From Paulinella micropora (taxonomy: Eukaryota; Cercozoa; Imbricatea; Euglyphida): 64,000 bases of DNA. The DNA is taken from positions 304,498 through 368,497 of the forward strand of contig BJOX01000100.1 in NCBI GenBank assembly GCA_009731375.1, given 5' to 3'. Made by a program: the position numbers and the translations under genes. Of the stretch, positions 10,501-19,009 are shown piece by piece. Numbering within the stretch: the first letter of the stretch is position 1; the number at the start of each line of letters is the position of its first letter. The notes under the pieces are model-generated. The model was not told the origin of the DNA. It saw only the letters and a list, made by a program, of their open reading frames with translations, and did not search any database.

Positions 10501-11911
10501 ACGCCTGCAAAGCCTCCTCATCCCACTTCTCAAAGTCTCCAAAATCAATCATCTTCTCCAACTTAGCCCGAGTTGCACCCCAATCGGGTATGAACTGGCT
10601 GTAGTACTGTGCCATCGCAAGAAAAGAGTGTAACTCTGTGCGATTCTTTGGCAACTGTCTACTCATGATCTCCTCCCTCTTCTCGCGCGATATCGAGACT
10701 CTGTTATGAGAAATCTCGTAACCCAAATACGTCACACTTGTCTTTGCAAGCTGACATTTCTTTAAGTTGCATTTCAGGCCAAAAGCTCCGATGCGCCTGA
10801 AGACATCTGACAAGTGATCGATATGCTCTTCCATTGTGTTAGAGTATACGATAATGTCATCGATGTAACAAAATGCATATTCTCCCGCCTTCTGTCCTCT
10901 CCTTCTCATAAAACCATCCTCCGACTGGTCGTCATATTGACCACTCAACATCTTCTGCATCGCCTTCTGAAAGAGCCCCGGGGCCTGTTTGAGTCCCATC
11001 GGAAGCACCTTCCACTGGTATATTTCCATACCAACCACGAATGCAGTCAGCCATCTGGATTTCTCGTCCAGTGGTATCTGCCAGAAGCCGTTCTTAAGGT
11101 CAATGACCGAATAGAATTTAGCATTCCGCAGCACTCTTCTGCCCTCTTCTAAGGTCGGCAGAGGATTTCTCTCTTCCTCTAGCACCTTATTCACACGGGC
11201 ATAATTGATCGTCAAACGCCATTCTCCTCCTGGCTTGGGGACGATTTTCGGTTGAGAGACAATTGGAGATGTAGATCTCTCAATAAAGTCCTCATTGAGC
11301 AACTGTCTCACGTTCTCCTCCGCTATCTTCGCCTCATGTATGCTCAAATTTGCCCTCCGCGGTGCCGGAGATGGCTCCGCACCCGGTATCTTGTAAATGA
11401 CAGCAGTGAAGTCCTCCGACTTTACACCACCTGCCCGAGGAGGGTCGAAAATTTCTCTGTACGCCTCCATCTTAGCTTTGAGAAGCTCCTTCTCTCTCTC
11501 CGTACCCACTCCTTCTTCTAAAATTTTCCGCGCCGCCGCTTGGAAATCTTCCTCCGACATCTTCTTATGTTCTTTGAGGGGCGCTAAGTCCTCCTCCAAA
11601 CTCAAATCTTCCTCGGACAAATCGTCCAGTCCCGTCCGTTCATACGTGACTGTGTCCGGCTCATCATCATGACCGAGTCCGACAAGCATATCAATAAGGT
11701 TCGCGTATTGTATCGGAGCCTTACGGGTGTAGAAACCATCAAAGCATGTGAAAGCTTGAGGTATCAATTTCAACTTGTCCTGGGCTCTGAGCTTCCGCTT
11801 GTATGCACTGCTCTGCTCCCGAGACCCGAGTCGACAAGCCACCACTAACTGTTGCTTGCGAGCGGGAACCGGTATAGGATGATCAATAAGCCGGTCCCTT
11901 ATCTCCTGTGC
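7529..11911 (-). CDS. pol: Gyp-A pol: reverse transcriptase, RNase H, integrase
   Basis: A 1438-residue open frame (from 11845) that continues in frame upstream to the UAA at 11912-11914. It copies element RNA to DNA and integrates it. Residues below count from 11845. RT spans about 165-370, with IDLKNGFWQIPL and the active site YIDD at 327-330. RNase H spans about 475-600, with D479 in DTDAS, E523, D549 in RTDHHN and D591. Integrase has a zinc site H797, H804, C834, C837 and a catalytic triad D867, D927, E963, i.e. D-x59-D-x35-E. A GPY/F-type module (WKGPYQI) follows. A further roughly 250-residue charged tail ends in a basic RARRRR motif; no chromodomain was recognised. All catalytic residues are intact. 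It has no ATG of its own in a natural position, so translation from upstream is expected. Confidence 0.95.
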   Translation of the reverse strand, partial: AQEIRDRLIDHPIPVPARKQQLVVACRLGSREQSSAYKRKLRAQDKLKLIPQAFTCFDGFYTRKAPIQYANLIDMLVGLGHDDEPDTVTYERTGLDDLSEEDLSLEEDLAPLKEHKKMSEEDFQAAARKILEEGVGTEREKELLKAKMEAYREIFDPPRAGGVKSEDFTAVIYKIPGAEPSPAPRRANLSIHEAKIAEENVRQLLNEDFIERSTSPIVSQPKIVPKPGGEWRLTINYARVNKVLEEERNPLPTLEEGRRVLRNAKFYSVIDLKNGFWQIPLDEKSRWLTAFVVGMEIYQWKVLPMGLKQAPGLFQKAMQKMLSGQYDDQSEDGFMRRRGQKAGEYAFCYIDDIIVYSNTMEEHIDHLSDVFRRIGAFGLKCNLKKCQLAKTSVTYLGYEISHNRVSISREKREEIMSRQLPKNRTELHSFLAMAQYYSQFIPDWGATRAKLEKMIDFGDFEKWDEEALQAFNTLKDLIYKDPKDGGLVLMMPDFTKPFVVDTDASKFAIGAVLQQEDEEKKLRPIMFISRKLCAAERNYCTRQREALAVVWALKRLREYLWGGPLFTVRTDHHNLLWLMNHEQTGRLARWQAFLSCFNFTMVYLPGKRNVVADSLSRLEFQSEVSALVSSVEMIDLSTDKVYEVSHIEAMQMARGVRYDRTGLRYSPQGSDHGICCEAHVLEDAEWSYEAYENAKANIKEEEETTEVYTEPPQENRSELDEDPERVGVRLEDGTIHIASPTAWRQQQATDPEFKELITLYKNPNELKKTPQIKDQMKEMAWRDGLLWYKGQHGKFASQPDKWTLWVPEKLRRFIYVAAHNCPLLAHPGRQRTHWFIARRFWWKGMKEEIDREVDACIPCKTTKTPLKANFGLIGTFPLHAGMFEFLHIDHVGPFPESAEGYKYLLTAIDRATNYVWVVPVKDVTGKTTAEALIDRIVSQIGVPRKICPDRGSDFNNEVIDRLSKYYGMKWQYVTAYNPRANGKIERVHRPLKASLKMYCMKKENQRAWVEAAPSFAFAMNCLPSSALGGARSSVSPYQLVYGREPNIPTSLLHPKDTWADEDELFGMRLRAKMEAEQIVAAHREAECRKTDGQGVRQAHLDQVRFRVGDIVLLYHPQVPKGVSSKLFTHWKGPYQIMEQMGPLNYKIRGRGKVQIVNVRRLIKYDPFLLEDESVEEALKRMKEDFKEVPPISKEDTLEEENAYRAPVSEKEETEKESKEDSNRKSAAGTQSKAPIVRGGTKEKFTEAQRRRAQNDLIFDQPRKVARSTRATDVHGGGEEKDTNPNAGNVDIRHARWKEGEAIATIKWVRDAFYLLRPAESHVADDTLSDLYLMRAVAVPQTTRAARTSKRSSAAKTIQPVLHFWRSMDPVEDPKARQYLPVYKDAKDLETWDDTITPRDKDHTAWTIQSLPRGVLDIPFDLSLGAIPNKIWDILEESKFDLTFVGGPPPGKGVRARRRRQ

Positions 11912-13351
11912 TTATATCGCCTTCTCATTGTACGGCAGAATGACAGTATACGGCTTGTTACTCTCAAATAGAGTCCGTAGACACTTTTTCACTTCAGTTA
12001 ATGAGCGCGGCCAGGTAGGCACATCGCCCCAAAAGTTCGTGATAAAAGTTTTAATGTCATCCTCTGGAGTATCGGGGATACGCCCCTTCCTCCTTGGCAC
12101 AAACGCCTCTCTCTTTTCATCTGACATCTTTGCGTGGTAACAGTAGCCATTAGTAATATGGACATCTGCCCCACCACCTTCTGCGAATCTGGCCAACGAC
12201 GGGCACTGTTTCGCAACACATATTATCTCCTCATTACGCGCTACGATTAAGTCATCAATAGACTTTTTGTCCCATGCGGGAATCGTAACCGTATACGCCT
12301 GCATCTCCGTCTCCCAATTGTCGGTCCAGGACAGTTCGTCCGGCACTGTGACATAGGGGTGTACATAGGCTTCAGTTGCCTCATGTACGAAGGCCAACCT
12401 TTTTCTCTCCGTTGCTAGACTCAGCTCAAAAGCCTCGTATGAGTCAGTAGCAGTCATCGGATTAATATCCTCCTTCTCTCCATTCTTCACTCCATAAATT
12501 ACTCGCCGTGCGGCGCAATCGATCACTGCCCCCATCGTAGCCAATTGGTCATACGACAGCAGGATTGAACCGTGGTAATCGGGGACAACATAGAGGTCCG
12601 CACGATATACTCGACCGGATTTCAATTTGAAAATTAATGTGACGATGCCCGTAATTTCCGTACGGCTGCCTACCCCTTTTAGGGTCCCCTTTGTTTTTCT
12701 AATATTTTTGTCAACCCATGTCCGGTGACTATTCAAAAACTTCTGGCCGACAATATTAATATTCGCCATCGTATCATTACCAACTTTTAATGTGGTTTGT
12801 AAAGTTTCACAAAAGAGGTCAGTGTAGCATAGCGCGTCCGGTCTATGTATACTAGCCGCTAGCACATGAATTTTTTGTTCTAGGGTTTTGAGTCTAAGCT
12901 CAAGTTCCTTGTCCTCCTTCCGTTCTTCCCTCTTTTCCTCCAACTTAACTTCTTGAGTCTCCGGGGCTTCCGGTATCTCAAGTGTCCGCTTGACAGAGTC
13001 CGGTACACTAGATGTACACTTGTCTACCGTAGAGACGGTTGCGTCCTTTGGCGGGGGAACGGTCCGCTGCTTCTTCGTAGGCGGAGACCTAGCCTTCAGT
13101 TGCGGCTTCCTCTCCTCCATCGCCTTCTTCGCCTTCCTATTCGCATCATTTATCATATTAGCTCTCGAAGGATGAACTAGCAAATGCTTACCTTGAGGCT
13201 TGTGAGGCTGTGTGCCTTCAACTTCACGTCTAGGAGGAACGGAACCGTTCGTATCCTGTTCAGCAACAGTAGGCATAACTGTGACTGTCGGATTAAAAAG
13301 AACAGTTTTTATCTCCTTCTTTCTCTTCTCCTCCTCCCTCTTTTCCTCCCG
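11912..13351 (-). CDS. pro: Gyp-A protease segment
   Basis: An open frame of 454 codons from ATG 13276, in the same frame as the gag segment before it and the pol segment after it. It is separated from them by UGA (13352-13354) and UAA (11912-11914). Residues 1-130 are charged linker. The retropepsin region is about 160-260. The expected D-T-G-A triad reads D-T-M-A at 168-171 (sequence GNDTMANINIVG), and a hydrophobic ILLSYDQL plus GAVIDC matches the C-terminal half of gypsy proteases. The remaining roughly 190 residues are linker towards RT. Met in place of Gly in the triad is unusual; the protease may be impaired or a lineage variant. Confidence 0.75.
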   Translation of the reverse strand, partial: REEKREEEKRKKEIKTVLFNPTVTVMPTVAEQDTNGSVPPRREVEGTQPHKPQGKHLLVHPSRANMINDANRKAKKAMEERKPQLKARSPPTKKQRTVPPPKDATVSTVDKCTSSVPDSVKRTLEIPEAPETQEVKLEEKREERKEDKELELRLKTLEQKIHVLAASIHRPDALCYTDLFCETLQTTLKVGNDTMANINIVGQKFLNSHRTWVDKNIRKTKGTLKGVGSRTEITGIVTLIFKLKSGRVYRADLYVVPDYHGSILLSYDQLATMGAVIDCAARRVIYGVKNGEKEDINPMTATDSYEAFELSLATERKRLAFVHEATEAYVHPYVTVPDELSWTDNWETEMQAYTVTIPAWDKKSIDDLIVARNEEIICVAKQCPSLARFAEGGGADVHITNGYCYHAKMSDEKREAFVPRRKGRIPDTPEDDIKTFITNFWGDVPTWPRSLTEVKKCLRTLFESNKPYTVILPYNEKAI

Positions 13352-13354
13352 TCA
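13349..13354 (-). promoter_or_regulatory. UGA-CGG leaky stop between gag and protease
   Basis: The gag frame ends at UGA (13354-13352), immediately followed by CGG. The frame then stays open for 454+ codons. UGA-CGG is the known type II readthrough context of several plant-virus replicases. Readthrough here is inference; a simple nonsense mutation would look the same. Confidence 0.55.
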
Positions 13355-14547
13355 TTCTAGGACTTCAACACGCTCACCTGAGCCAGTGTCTTCGTCTTGA
13401 CGTCCCCCCTCCGCAGCGGTATAAGCTTGCTGGGGGTAGTTGGAGCTGGAACTGGAGCTATAATTCCAGTATCCGTGTCCTCTGGGAGGGCGCGCTGGGG
13501 TCCGGCCTCCCCTTCCCCGATAGCCCCGACCTCTTGGTGCCCATCCTCTTGGTGTCCCTCGGGACCCTCGTGACGCTCCTCTCGTCTCTCCTCCTCTAGT
13601 CGGCGCCGCTTGTCGGCCCGCTGCTTCTTTCTCCTCCTTTCTCTTCATCTTCTCAAGGAAGGAAATGATGGCCTCCCGGAACTCTCCGTCCGCGACCATA
13701 TTTGCATTCCACCTCCTCTCCACCAACTCCTTCTTGTAAACTCTGTATAAGGCCTGCTCCTTTTTTGAGCCTTTGAGTTCTCTCAGGAAGATATTTCGCA
13801 TCCTGTCATCGTCAGAGTCATGACTGTGTGGACAGGTGCCTACTCCATGCTTCGCCTCATTCTTACACGCCATATATGAAAAATAGCGGTAGCACGGCGT
13901 CGGCTCGTCTCTCCCCCTCTTTTGACCCGCCGACCGAGTTGTATGTGCTGCTTGAGCACCTCCAACCCCTTGTGTCGCGGCACTGGAGAATGACTCGGTG
14001 GCCGTGTCCAAGTCGGAACACGCTTCGAGCACCTCCCTATACAGGTCGCTCGGCTGAACAGCCGCTACGGCCCTCTCGTATATATTCGTTTCTAAAAAAT
14101 CCGCCGTCTTCACCGCCGCGAAGGTCGGACAGGACTGTATGATCCTTGCGAGCATGCTCGGGTGTCGTGCACACAAAGCACTCAGGAAGTACAAAATGAT
14201 AGACTTCCGGCTATAAAAGAGCCCGTACTTGGCGCTGACCTCAGTGAGGATCGCTGCCAACCTCGCGCTAATGCCCAGCCCTTCGTTCACCTCTTGAAAA
14301 ATCTCAAACCCAATCAAAGTACCAGTACACAGATGCTGATACCCATGAGTTTTAAAGTATTGCAAGAGGACGGCAACTGGCACCGTGCACTGCAGGTCTG
14401 AGGCTGCTCTCCTAGCCGACACCTCTACCGCTCGCAACGCCTTGTATTCCACAACATCAAATCCTTGTGTGAGGATTGATGGGTCCAACAAGGTGGACAA
14501 CGCCTCATACTCCTGTGTTTCGTCCGTTGGAGGTCTTGAGCATGATG
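13352..14547 (-). CDS. gag: Gyp-A gag, second segment (capsid/nucleocapsid)
   Basis: This frame is -1 relative to the first gag segment and open from the slippery site at 14548. It lacks an ATG near its start. About the first 175 residues are helical, capsid-like. A CCCH finger follows, C-x8-C then a GTCPHSH end (CYRYFSYMACKNEAKHG...CPHSH), in place of the usual CCHC knuckle. An Arg/Gly-rich tail with RGSRGTPRG, RGRGYRGRGG and RPPRGHG would bind RNA. It ends at UGA 13352. Retroelement gag proteins package RNA in cytoplasmic particles; a CCCH finger in that role is less usual. Confidence 0.7.
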
Positions 14548-15498
14548 AAAAAAAGACATGAGCTCGGCAGCCTTCCGAAGGAACAGAGCCTTCTCCGCCA
14601 ACTTCTCTCCCGCTTTATTGGTGAGGGAGGGTGCGGCCGTTCCCTCCAAGATCGTATGATCCTTGGTGAAAGCCCACCTCTTCCATGCGTCGTCCTTCTG
14701 CAAGGCCGCATGCAACTTCTTAATCTTCGTCACCCCTCCAGCTTCGCCTTCTATTTCTTTCAGGGCCGGGTGAAGGTCCCTGCCATAAATCGGGGTTTGT
14801 TGGAGTTTATTCAAGTCCACCAACTTGATCTCCATAAGTCTCAGGGGTATATCCATGACATTAATCTGTCCTCGGACGTTCCTGGACTTAAACTCCCCTT
14901 CCCCTCTTTTGATTGATTCGATATCCTGACCAGGATCGAGCAACCTAGCCAGTGCTCTTGAATCCCATGGCAGGACAGTCTTGTTAGACTGGTACTCATA
15001 GAGTATAGCACACTCGAACACTTTCCATGTGAGGTCGAGAAGCTCCAGTAAAGACATATTGTCCCCAAATGAGACATGTTGCACCTGTAACTGTGCACTG
15101 TCGTCTCTGAGGAATTTTGCAAGAGACAGGGCTTGTTTTGGGAGGGGGTAACAGATATCCTCCTTTCTCAAGGGATCTCCCCATCGTATTTCTGGGGGAA
15201 TGAATAGCCATTTATAGGCCTCATCCTTCCCTATTTTATCCTCAAACTCCTTCTCACTTAGATTGCCATATTCGGCCACAAACCTCGCTTCCTCCTCGCT
15301 CCTCTCCTTCTCGACTTCCGACTCTCCCATCCGCCCAGGGGCGAGCAGTCGGTCCTCTGGTCCTCCTGTTTCATAGGAAGGCACTGCCAGATCTCCCCCG
15401 TCCCCAAGAGGGCCAACGTTATCCTCCTGGTCTATTGGGGTTCTCTCATTCTCTCCTCCTTCTTCATTCCAATATGCTTCTTCAGACCTAGAAGACAT
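14425..15498 (-). CDS. gag: Gyp-A gag, first segment
   Basis: A 357-residue frame starting at ATG 15498 (MSSRSEEAYWNEE), the first good ATG after the leader. Its useful length ends at the slippery site, residue about 317; beyond this the frame is out of register. The N-terminus is acidic and rich in Glu and Gly. From about residue 85 it becomes a compact Trp/Leu-containing domain (EAYKWLFIPPEIRWGDP, LDLTWKVFECAILYEY). There is no recognisable Pfam signature. The gag call rests on position after LTR, PBS and leader and on fusion to the CCCH-finger segment. Confidence 0.7.
   Translation of the reverse strand: MSSRSEEAYWNEEGGENERTPIDQEDNVGPLGDGGDLAVPSYETGGPEDRLLAPGRMGESEVEKERSEEEARFVAEYGNLSEKEFEDKIGKDEAYKWLFIPPEIRWGDPLRKEDICYPLPKQALSLAKFLRDDSAQLQVQHVSFGDNMSLLELLDLTWKVFECAILYEYQSNKTVLPWDSRALARLLDPGQDIESIKRGEGEFKSRNVRGQINVMDIPLRLMEIKLVDLNKLQQTPIYGRDLHPALKEIEGEAGGVTKIKKLHAALQKDDAWKRWAFTKDHTILEGTAAPSLTNKAGEKLAEKALFLRKAAELMSFFHHAQDLQRTKHRSMRRCPPCWTHQSSHKDLMLWNTRRCER
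14548..14554 (-). promoter_or_regulatory. -1 frameshift slippery heptamer U UUU UUU
   Basis: In the first gag frame the codons read ATG TCT TTT TTT CAT, so the seven T residues form an in-phase X-XXY-YYZ heptamer. Slipping back one base joins the second gag frame, which is open from that point. A possible weak stem (GGACGA with TTGTCC) starts 22 nt downstream, farther than usual. A homopolymer indel is the alternative. Confidence 0.5.
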
Positions 15499-16244
15499 GG
15501 TCTCTGAAGGAATACAAAGGAGATAGATCTGTTTCTACTCCGTAATTACTCTGTTCGTCTCTGAGGAACGAATAGAGAGGAAAGATGAAAAGACAGTGTA
15601 GAGAGAGAGAGTCTCACCTCTATGTCTTATGTGTTTTTGTTTGTGAGAAAGAAGTAGTCTATACGACTTTCTCTGAAAACTTGATCTCCTTCTCCACTCC
15701 TCTTTTCTTTTTCTCTTTTTGTTGTTGTATCTGTTATGAGGTACGAGGACCTACGTACAGATAATGTCAAAGAGGCTCGAGAAGCACTCCTTGAGAAGTC
15801 GACCTGTCGTCTGACACTTGTTCAGACCTATTGTCGAAAAACAGTCAGAGATTTGCAAAAATACTCTGATGTATGTGTTTTGAGAGGCAACTAAGTGCAC
15901 AGACTTGAAAGGAGGAGTACTACGCTCGTGTCCTTCAAGTTTGTTTGTAACTGTGAGTGTTTGTTTGTACGTCTGTTGACCTACTCTGTCTCTGTCTCAA
16001 GAGAGAACACAAGAACAGCTATGAGGTCTGGTGTCTGGCCTCCTTATGAGGACACAGATACAGGCTGTGTAGAGGGTACTGAGACACCTACTCACAAACG
16101 CCTAGACGTCTGGTTTTGCAAAAGGAGCTGTGTGGGGATGTGCTGGAGTATTTGTTTTTTGGAACACCTACTCAGAAGAGATAGGTCTGTCCAATTTTTC
16201 TTTCTGCTGTTCCAAAAACAAGCCAGAAAAGAAATCAGCCTTGT
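15499..16244 (-). other. Gyp-A 5' leader
   Basis: About 745 nt between PBS and gag ATG, rich in GT/AG dinucleotides on the plus strand, with no conserved ORF. Presumably carries packaging signals. Confidence 0.6.
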
Positions 16245-16257
16245 GCTGGTGACTCCA
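16245..16257 (-). promoter_or_regulatory. Gyp-A primer-binding site
   Basis: On the minus strand TGGAGTCACCAGC starts one nucleotide after the 5' LTR. TGG complements a tRNA 3' CCA end. The tRNA species is not identified. Confidence 0.75.
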
Positions 16258-16258
16258 A

Positions 16259-16508
16259 TGTTACAATCCCTGAAGATAGCTCGATAAAAAGTCGGTAATA
16301 CAACCAGACACAAATCCCCCAAAGGAGAATGATGTCTCGTTATATTAGCTCAGTGAAGCCGAAAAAGAAAGCGGCCACAGACCACGGTTAAAATTGCATT
16401 AGGTCAAATCCGGCCAAACGATATTGAAATACTGGGAAAAAAAACTAGGTGCACCTGACACCCGAAAAACTGTGTTTTTTACCGGCTATCCGGGGGGTGA
16501 TGCCTACA
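16259..16508 (-). repeat. Gyp-A 5' LTR
   Basis: 250 bp, TG...CA ends, near-identical to 6476-6724. Drives transcription on minus by position. Confidence 0.92.
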
Positions 16509-16772
16509 ATATTGTGTTTTTCCGTCCTTGTTCACAAATTTACCGTAAAGCGTTTTCACGGGGAAATCGGGGGAAAAGGTAATACGAACAGGAAAAATTG
16601 CAGTAGCTAAAAAGAACTTTGAACTAATCGTTTGAAATCATTTCTGAACGAAATCGAAAACTGGTTAGTGAAGTCGAAACGTCGTGCAGAGGAGAATCTA
16701 ATGAACCGGTCAAAAAGAGTGTCTTATCAACGGTAAAGGCTTTGGCCGGTCGTTAAGGTGCTTAGTCTGATA
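16509..16772 (-). repeat. EX LTR copy b, right part
   Basis: Continues the interrupted LTR of 6145-6475 after the ATAT duplication and ends at TGATA, the reverse of the family start. On the minus strand it is preceded by a purine run and follows the EX coding region, so it is the 3' LTR of EX. Confidence 0.75.
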
Positions 16773-16786
16773 GCTCCCCCCCCCCC
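16773..16786 (-). promoter_or_regulatory. EX polypurine tract
   Basis: On minus a G run ending GGGGGAGC sits directly before the LTR start TATCAGAC. Both copia elements here have AAGGGGGAG at the same place. Confidence 0.6.
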
Positions 16787-16899
16787 AGACCTAACGGTTG
16801 AGTTGAGTTGCGTACAGAATGAGTGATTAACGAACGAAGTATGTTGTCTCACTAAAAAAAAAAGTTCAAAAGGAAAAAGAGAGGTGGGTGAGTCTCTTA

Positions 16900-17818
16900 A
16901 ATCATAGGAGAGTAGAAGAAGGATGCGTCTATACTGGGGCGATGCAGACGATGATCAGCCGGGGCCGGATATCGATGTCCATGGATTGCAGCGGGACTGG
17001 GACAATTGAGGCACAGTAGCGAGCGTTGATATCGGGAGGCGATGTCGAGCAGTGGAAAATTAGGTGGCCGGGTATCTCATAGCCAAGATGAACCAATGAA
17101 GCACCACGTGTGCCGTGCCGATATAACCACTGAGGGGTTCAAGTTCGGTGAGAATAATCGTTGACCTGCAGGCATAAGAGGCGATCAAGGACTTACATGG
17201 GTACGCCGGTCATGGCGTAATATTTCTAGGGACGATAACGGTTCAAGTGGGAAAAGCGCTGGGCGGGGGGCGGGTGAAGCCATTACGATGGGTAAAACCC
17301 AGTTGAGAGTGATGGGGATTGCTATTCCTTAACTCTTGCTTGCCTGTCTTGCTGGAGGACGGGCAATGTGAAGGATTCGCCGATGATGATAATACCTAAG
17401 TGGTGCTAAGGAAACTGTGGTGAGAAACCAATCGCTGTTCCTATTCTTCTTTTAAAACGATGTCAAAGTTGACTCGCTTAAGCGGTGCGGGGAGCGCGTG
17501 AAGTAGCGACAAGAGTGTATTTGTAGCTCCATTCCATGTGGAGGCCAAAGAGTAACCAAACCAAGTTGTTTTCAAATCCGATTTGGTGACACGCGTCGAC
17601 GGTTTCTTGTAGAAGGGTACGACGCGGGATGTCGTCGATGCGGTCGTCCGGCATGAATAGAGCGATGGCTTCTGAAGTGCGAACAAAGTCCGCGCGACGG
17701 TAAGAGAGCAGTTAGCACAGGGGATGACGATAGCCAAATCCCACGGGGCACGAGTGGATCGTGTTTTTAGGCTAGCGCGAATGATGCGACAAGGGAGGGT
17801 TTCGCATTTCCTCTCCAA
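16900..17818 (-). pseudogene. EX integrase remnant (tentative)
   Basis: Translating minus in broken frames gives short stretches compatible with an integrase zinc region (a C-x2-C pair in LLCLNCPS near 17005) and scattered pieces up to 17818. There are stops and frame changes throughout and no DDE core can be seen. Called mainly because integrase is expected after RNase H in this element class. Confidence 0.3.
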
Positions 17819-18973
17819 AGAGGTGCTTGTGCCGTCGATGGCGAGCCACAGAGTAGAGTCTGCTCTGGGCAGTGTGGAATGGTTGCGAGGAGCCGTATGG
17901 TAGCTTCGGCTTCATCGACATGGGTCGGGACAGCTGAGTTCATGCAGGGAGCACGAGGCAAATCATCCTGGAGGGGTGTTTGTTTACCAGGGGAGTATTC
18001 GATTTTGGGTCCCAGTGTATTTGGATATTTCGGAATCCATCCGACGACCAAAGGGTAGCGAGTTTGCCATGACCACATGAGTGGTTTGGGGTTGGCGGCG
18101 ATGGTAAGTTCCCAGTGGTTAGCGTTGCGGAAGTAGCGGCACTGTTGAACTCCATACATGACGCCATAGGCTTCTTGCGTGTAGGTCGTCCAGTGGGTTT
18201 CCGTGTTCCTGAATTTATGAAAGAAGGTTAGGATGACCGCAGCGCGATGGTCAGTGCCAGCGTGTAGCGTGCCAGTGACGCCTCTGTGGTTGACATCTGT
18301 CCGTAGGTAGACGTCACAACGGAGCGCACACTTGGTCGGGGCAGGGGGGGATGTAGCCTCGGGGCAGGATTCTTTCAAGTCCGCAAAAGGGGGTACACGG
18401 CAGGCATTGTTGGGGATGCCGGGTAGCGTTAGTTCGTGATTTTCCGGGCGAGGCGCGGACGTCGATCCATGAAGGCCGGGTGTGTGCATGCCTAAGGGTG
18501 TGTCACAAACTTGGTTCGGAAGTTGGTTGGGGACCAGAGGGCCTGGGGCTGTAGGGTGAAGGTAGTCAATCCGTGTATCTGGATGGGCATCCTTCTCGAT
18601 ATCCTCATGTTCTCCATTTATTTGGGTGACTGCGGATCGTCCGTATACGTTGCCCGGAGGCGTAGTTCCATGTGCCTGCGTTGATGGCGTTCGTAGTCCA
18701 ATGGGAGAGATGTTCGCGTTCTGCCGGAGTCCAGCGCGGGCATGGGGCCGTAACTGGTTTGGCATTCGGTGTTGACCGAGGAGAAAGAACAGTGTGTTCG
18801 TAATTGCGAATGAGGTTCCAGAGCTGGTCTTGTTGAGGTCTGGTGAGGTCCGGGTTGACTGCCTCTGTAGGAAACCTAGGACCTGTCTGCGCGGGGTCTT
18901 CCTTGGAGGAATGCACGTGCGAGATGGGCAGTTCGTTGCCGGCCGAAAGCGCCACAGAGTCAAGCGGCCTCAA
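17767..18973 (-). pseudogene. EX pre-RT and RNase H, decayed
   Basis: The 398-codon frame from 18963 contains an RNase H of Ty3/gypsy type at about residues 215-340. It has PPFADLKES (connection), RTDVN with D223, THWTTYTQEAYGVMYGV with E264, then EYSPGKQTPLQDDLPRAP matching the usual YxPGKxNxxADxLSR. The third catalytic Asp is lost (IAANPKPL where TDHKPL is expected). An overlapping frame (18605-18973) has PAEREHLSHWTTNAINAGTW, like the segment just before RT fingers. Only about 85 residues separate these two, so most of RT is deleted. Enzymatically dead. Confidence 0.7.
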
Positions 18974-19009
18974 TTGAGTAGAGTCTGGAGAGCGCTCTTT
19001 GCATATTGT

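Larger units (their letters stand above)
6476..16508 (-). mobile_element. Gyp-A, complete Ty3/gypsy LTR retrotransposon
   Basis: A 10.0-kb element read on minus: LTR 16259-16508, PBS, gag in two frames, protease, RT-RNaseH-integrase, PPT, LTR 6476-6724. It is flanked by the 4-bp duplication ATAT (6472-6475 and 16509-16512) and splits an EX LTR whose two sides read through cleanly once Gyp-A is removed. By eye the LTRs differ by three substitutions and one indel, so insertion is fairly recent. Domain order (RT, RNase H, integrase) is that of Metaviridae-type elements. Coding capacity is nearly complete, but three recoding points or lesions lie in the gag-pol path. Confidence 0.93.
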
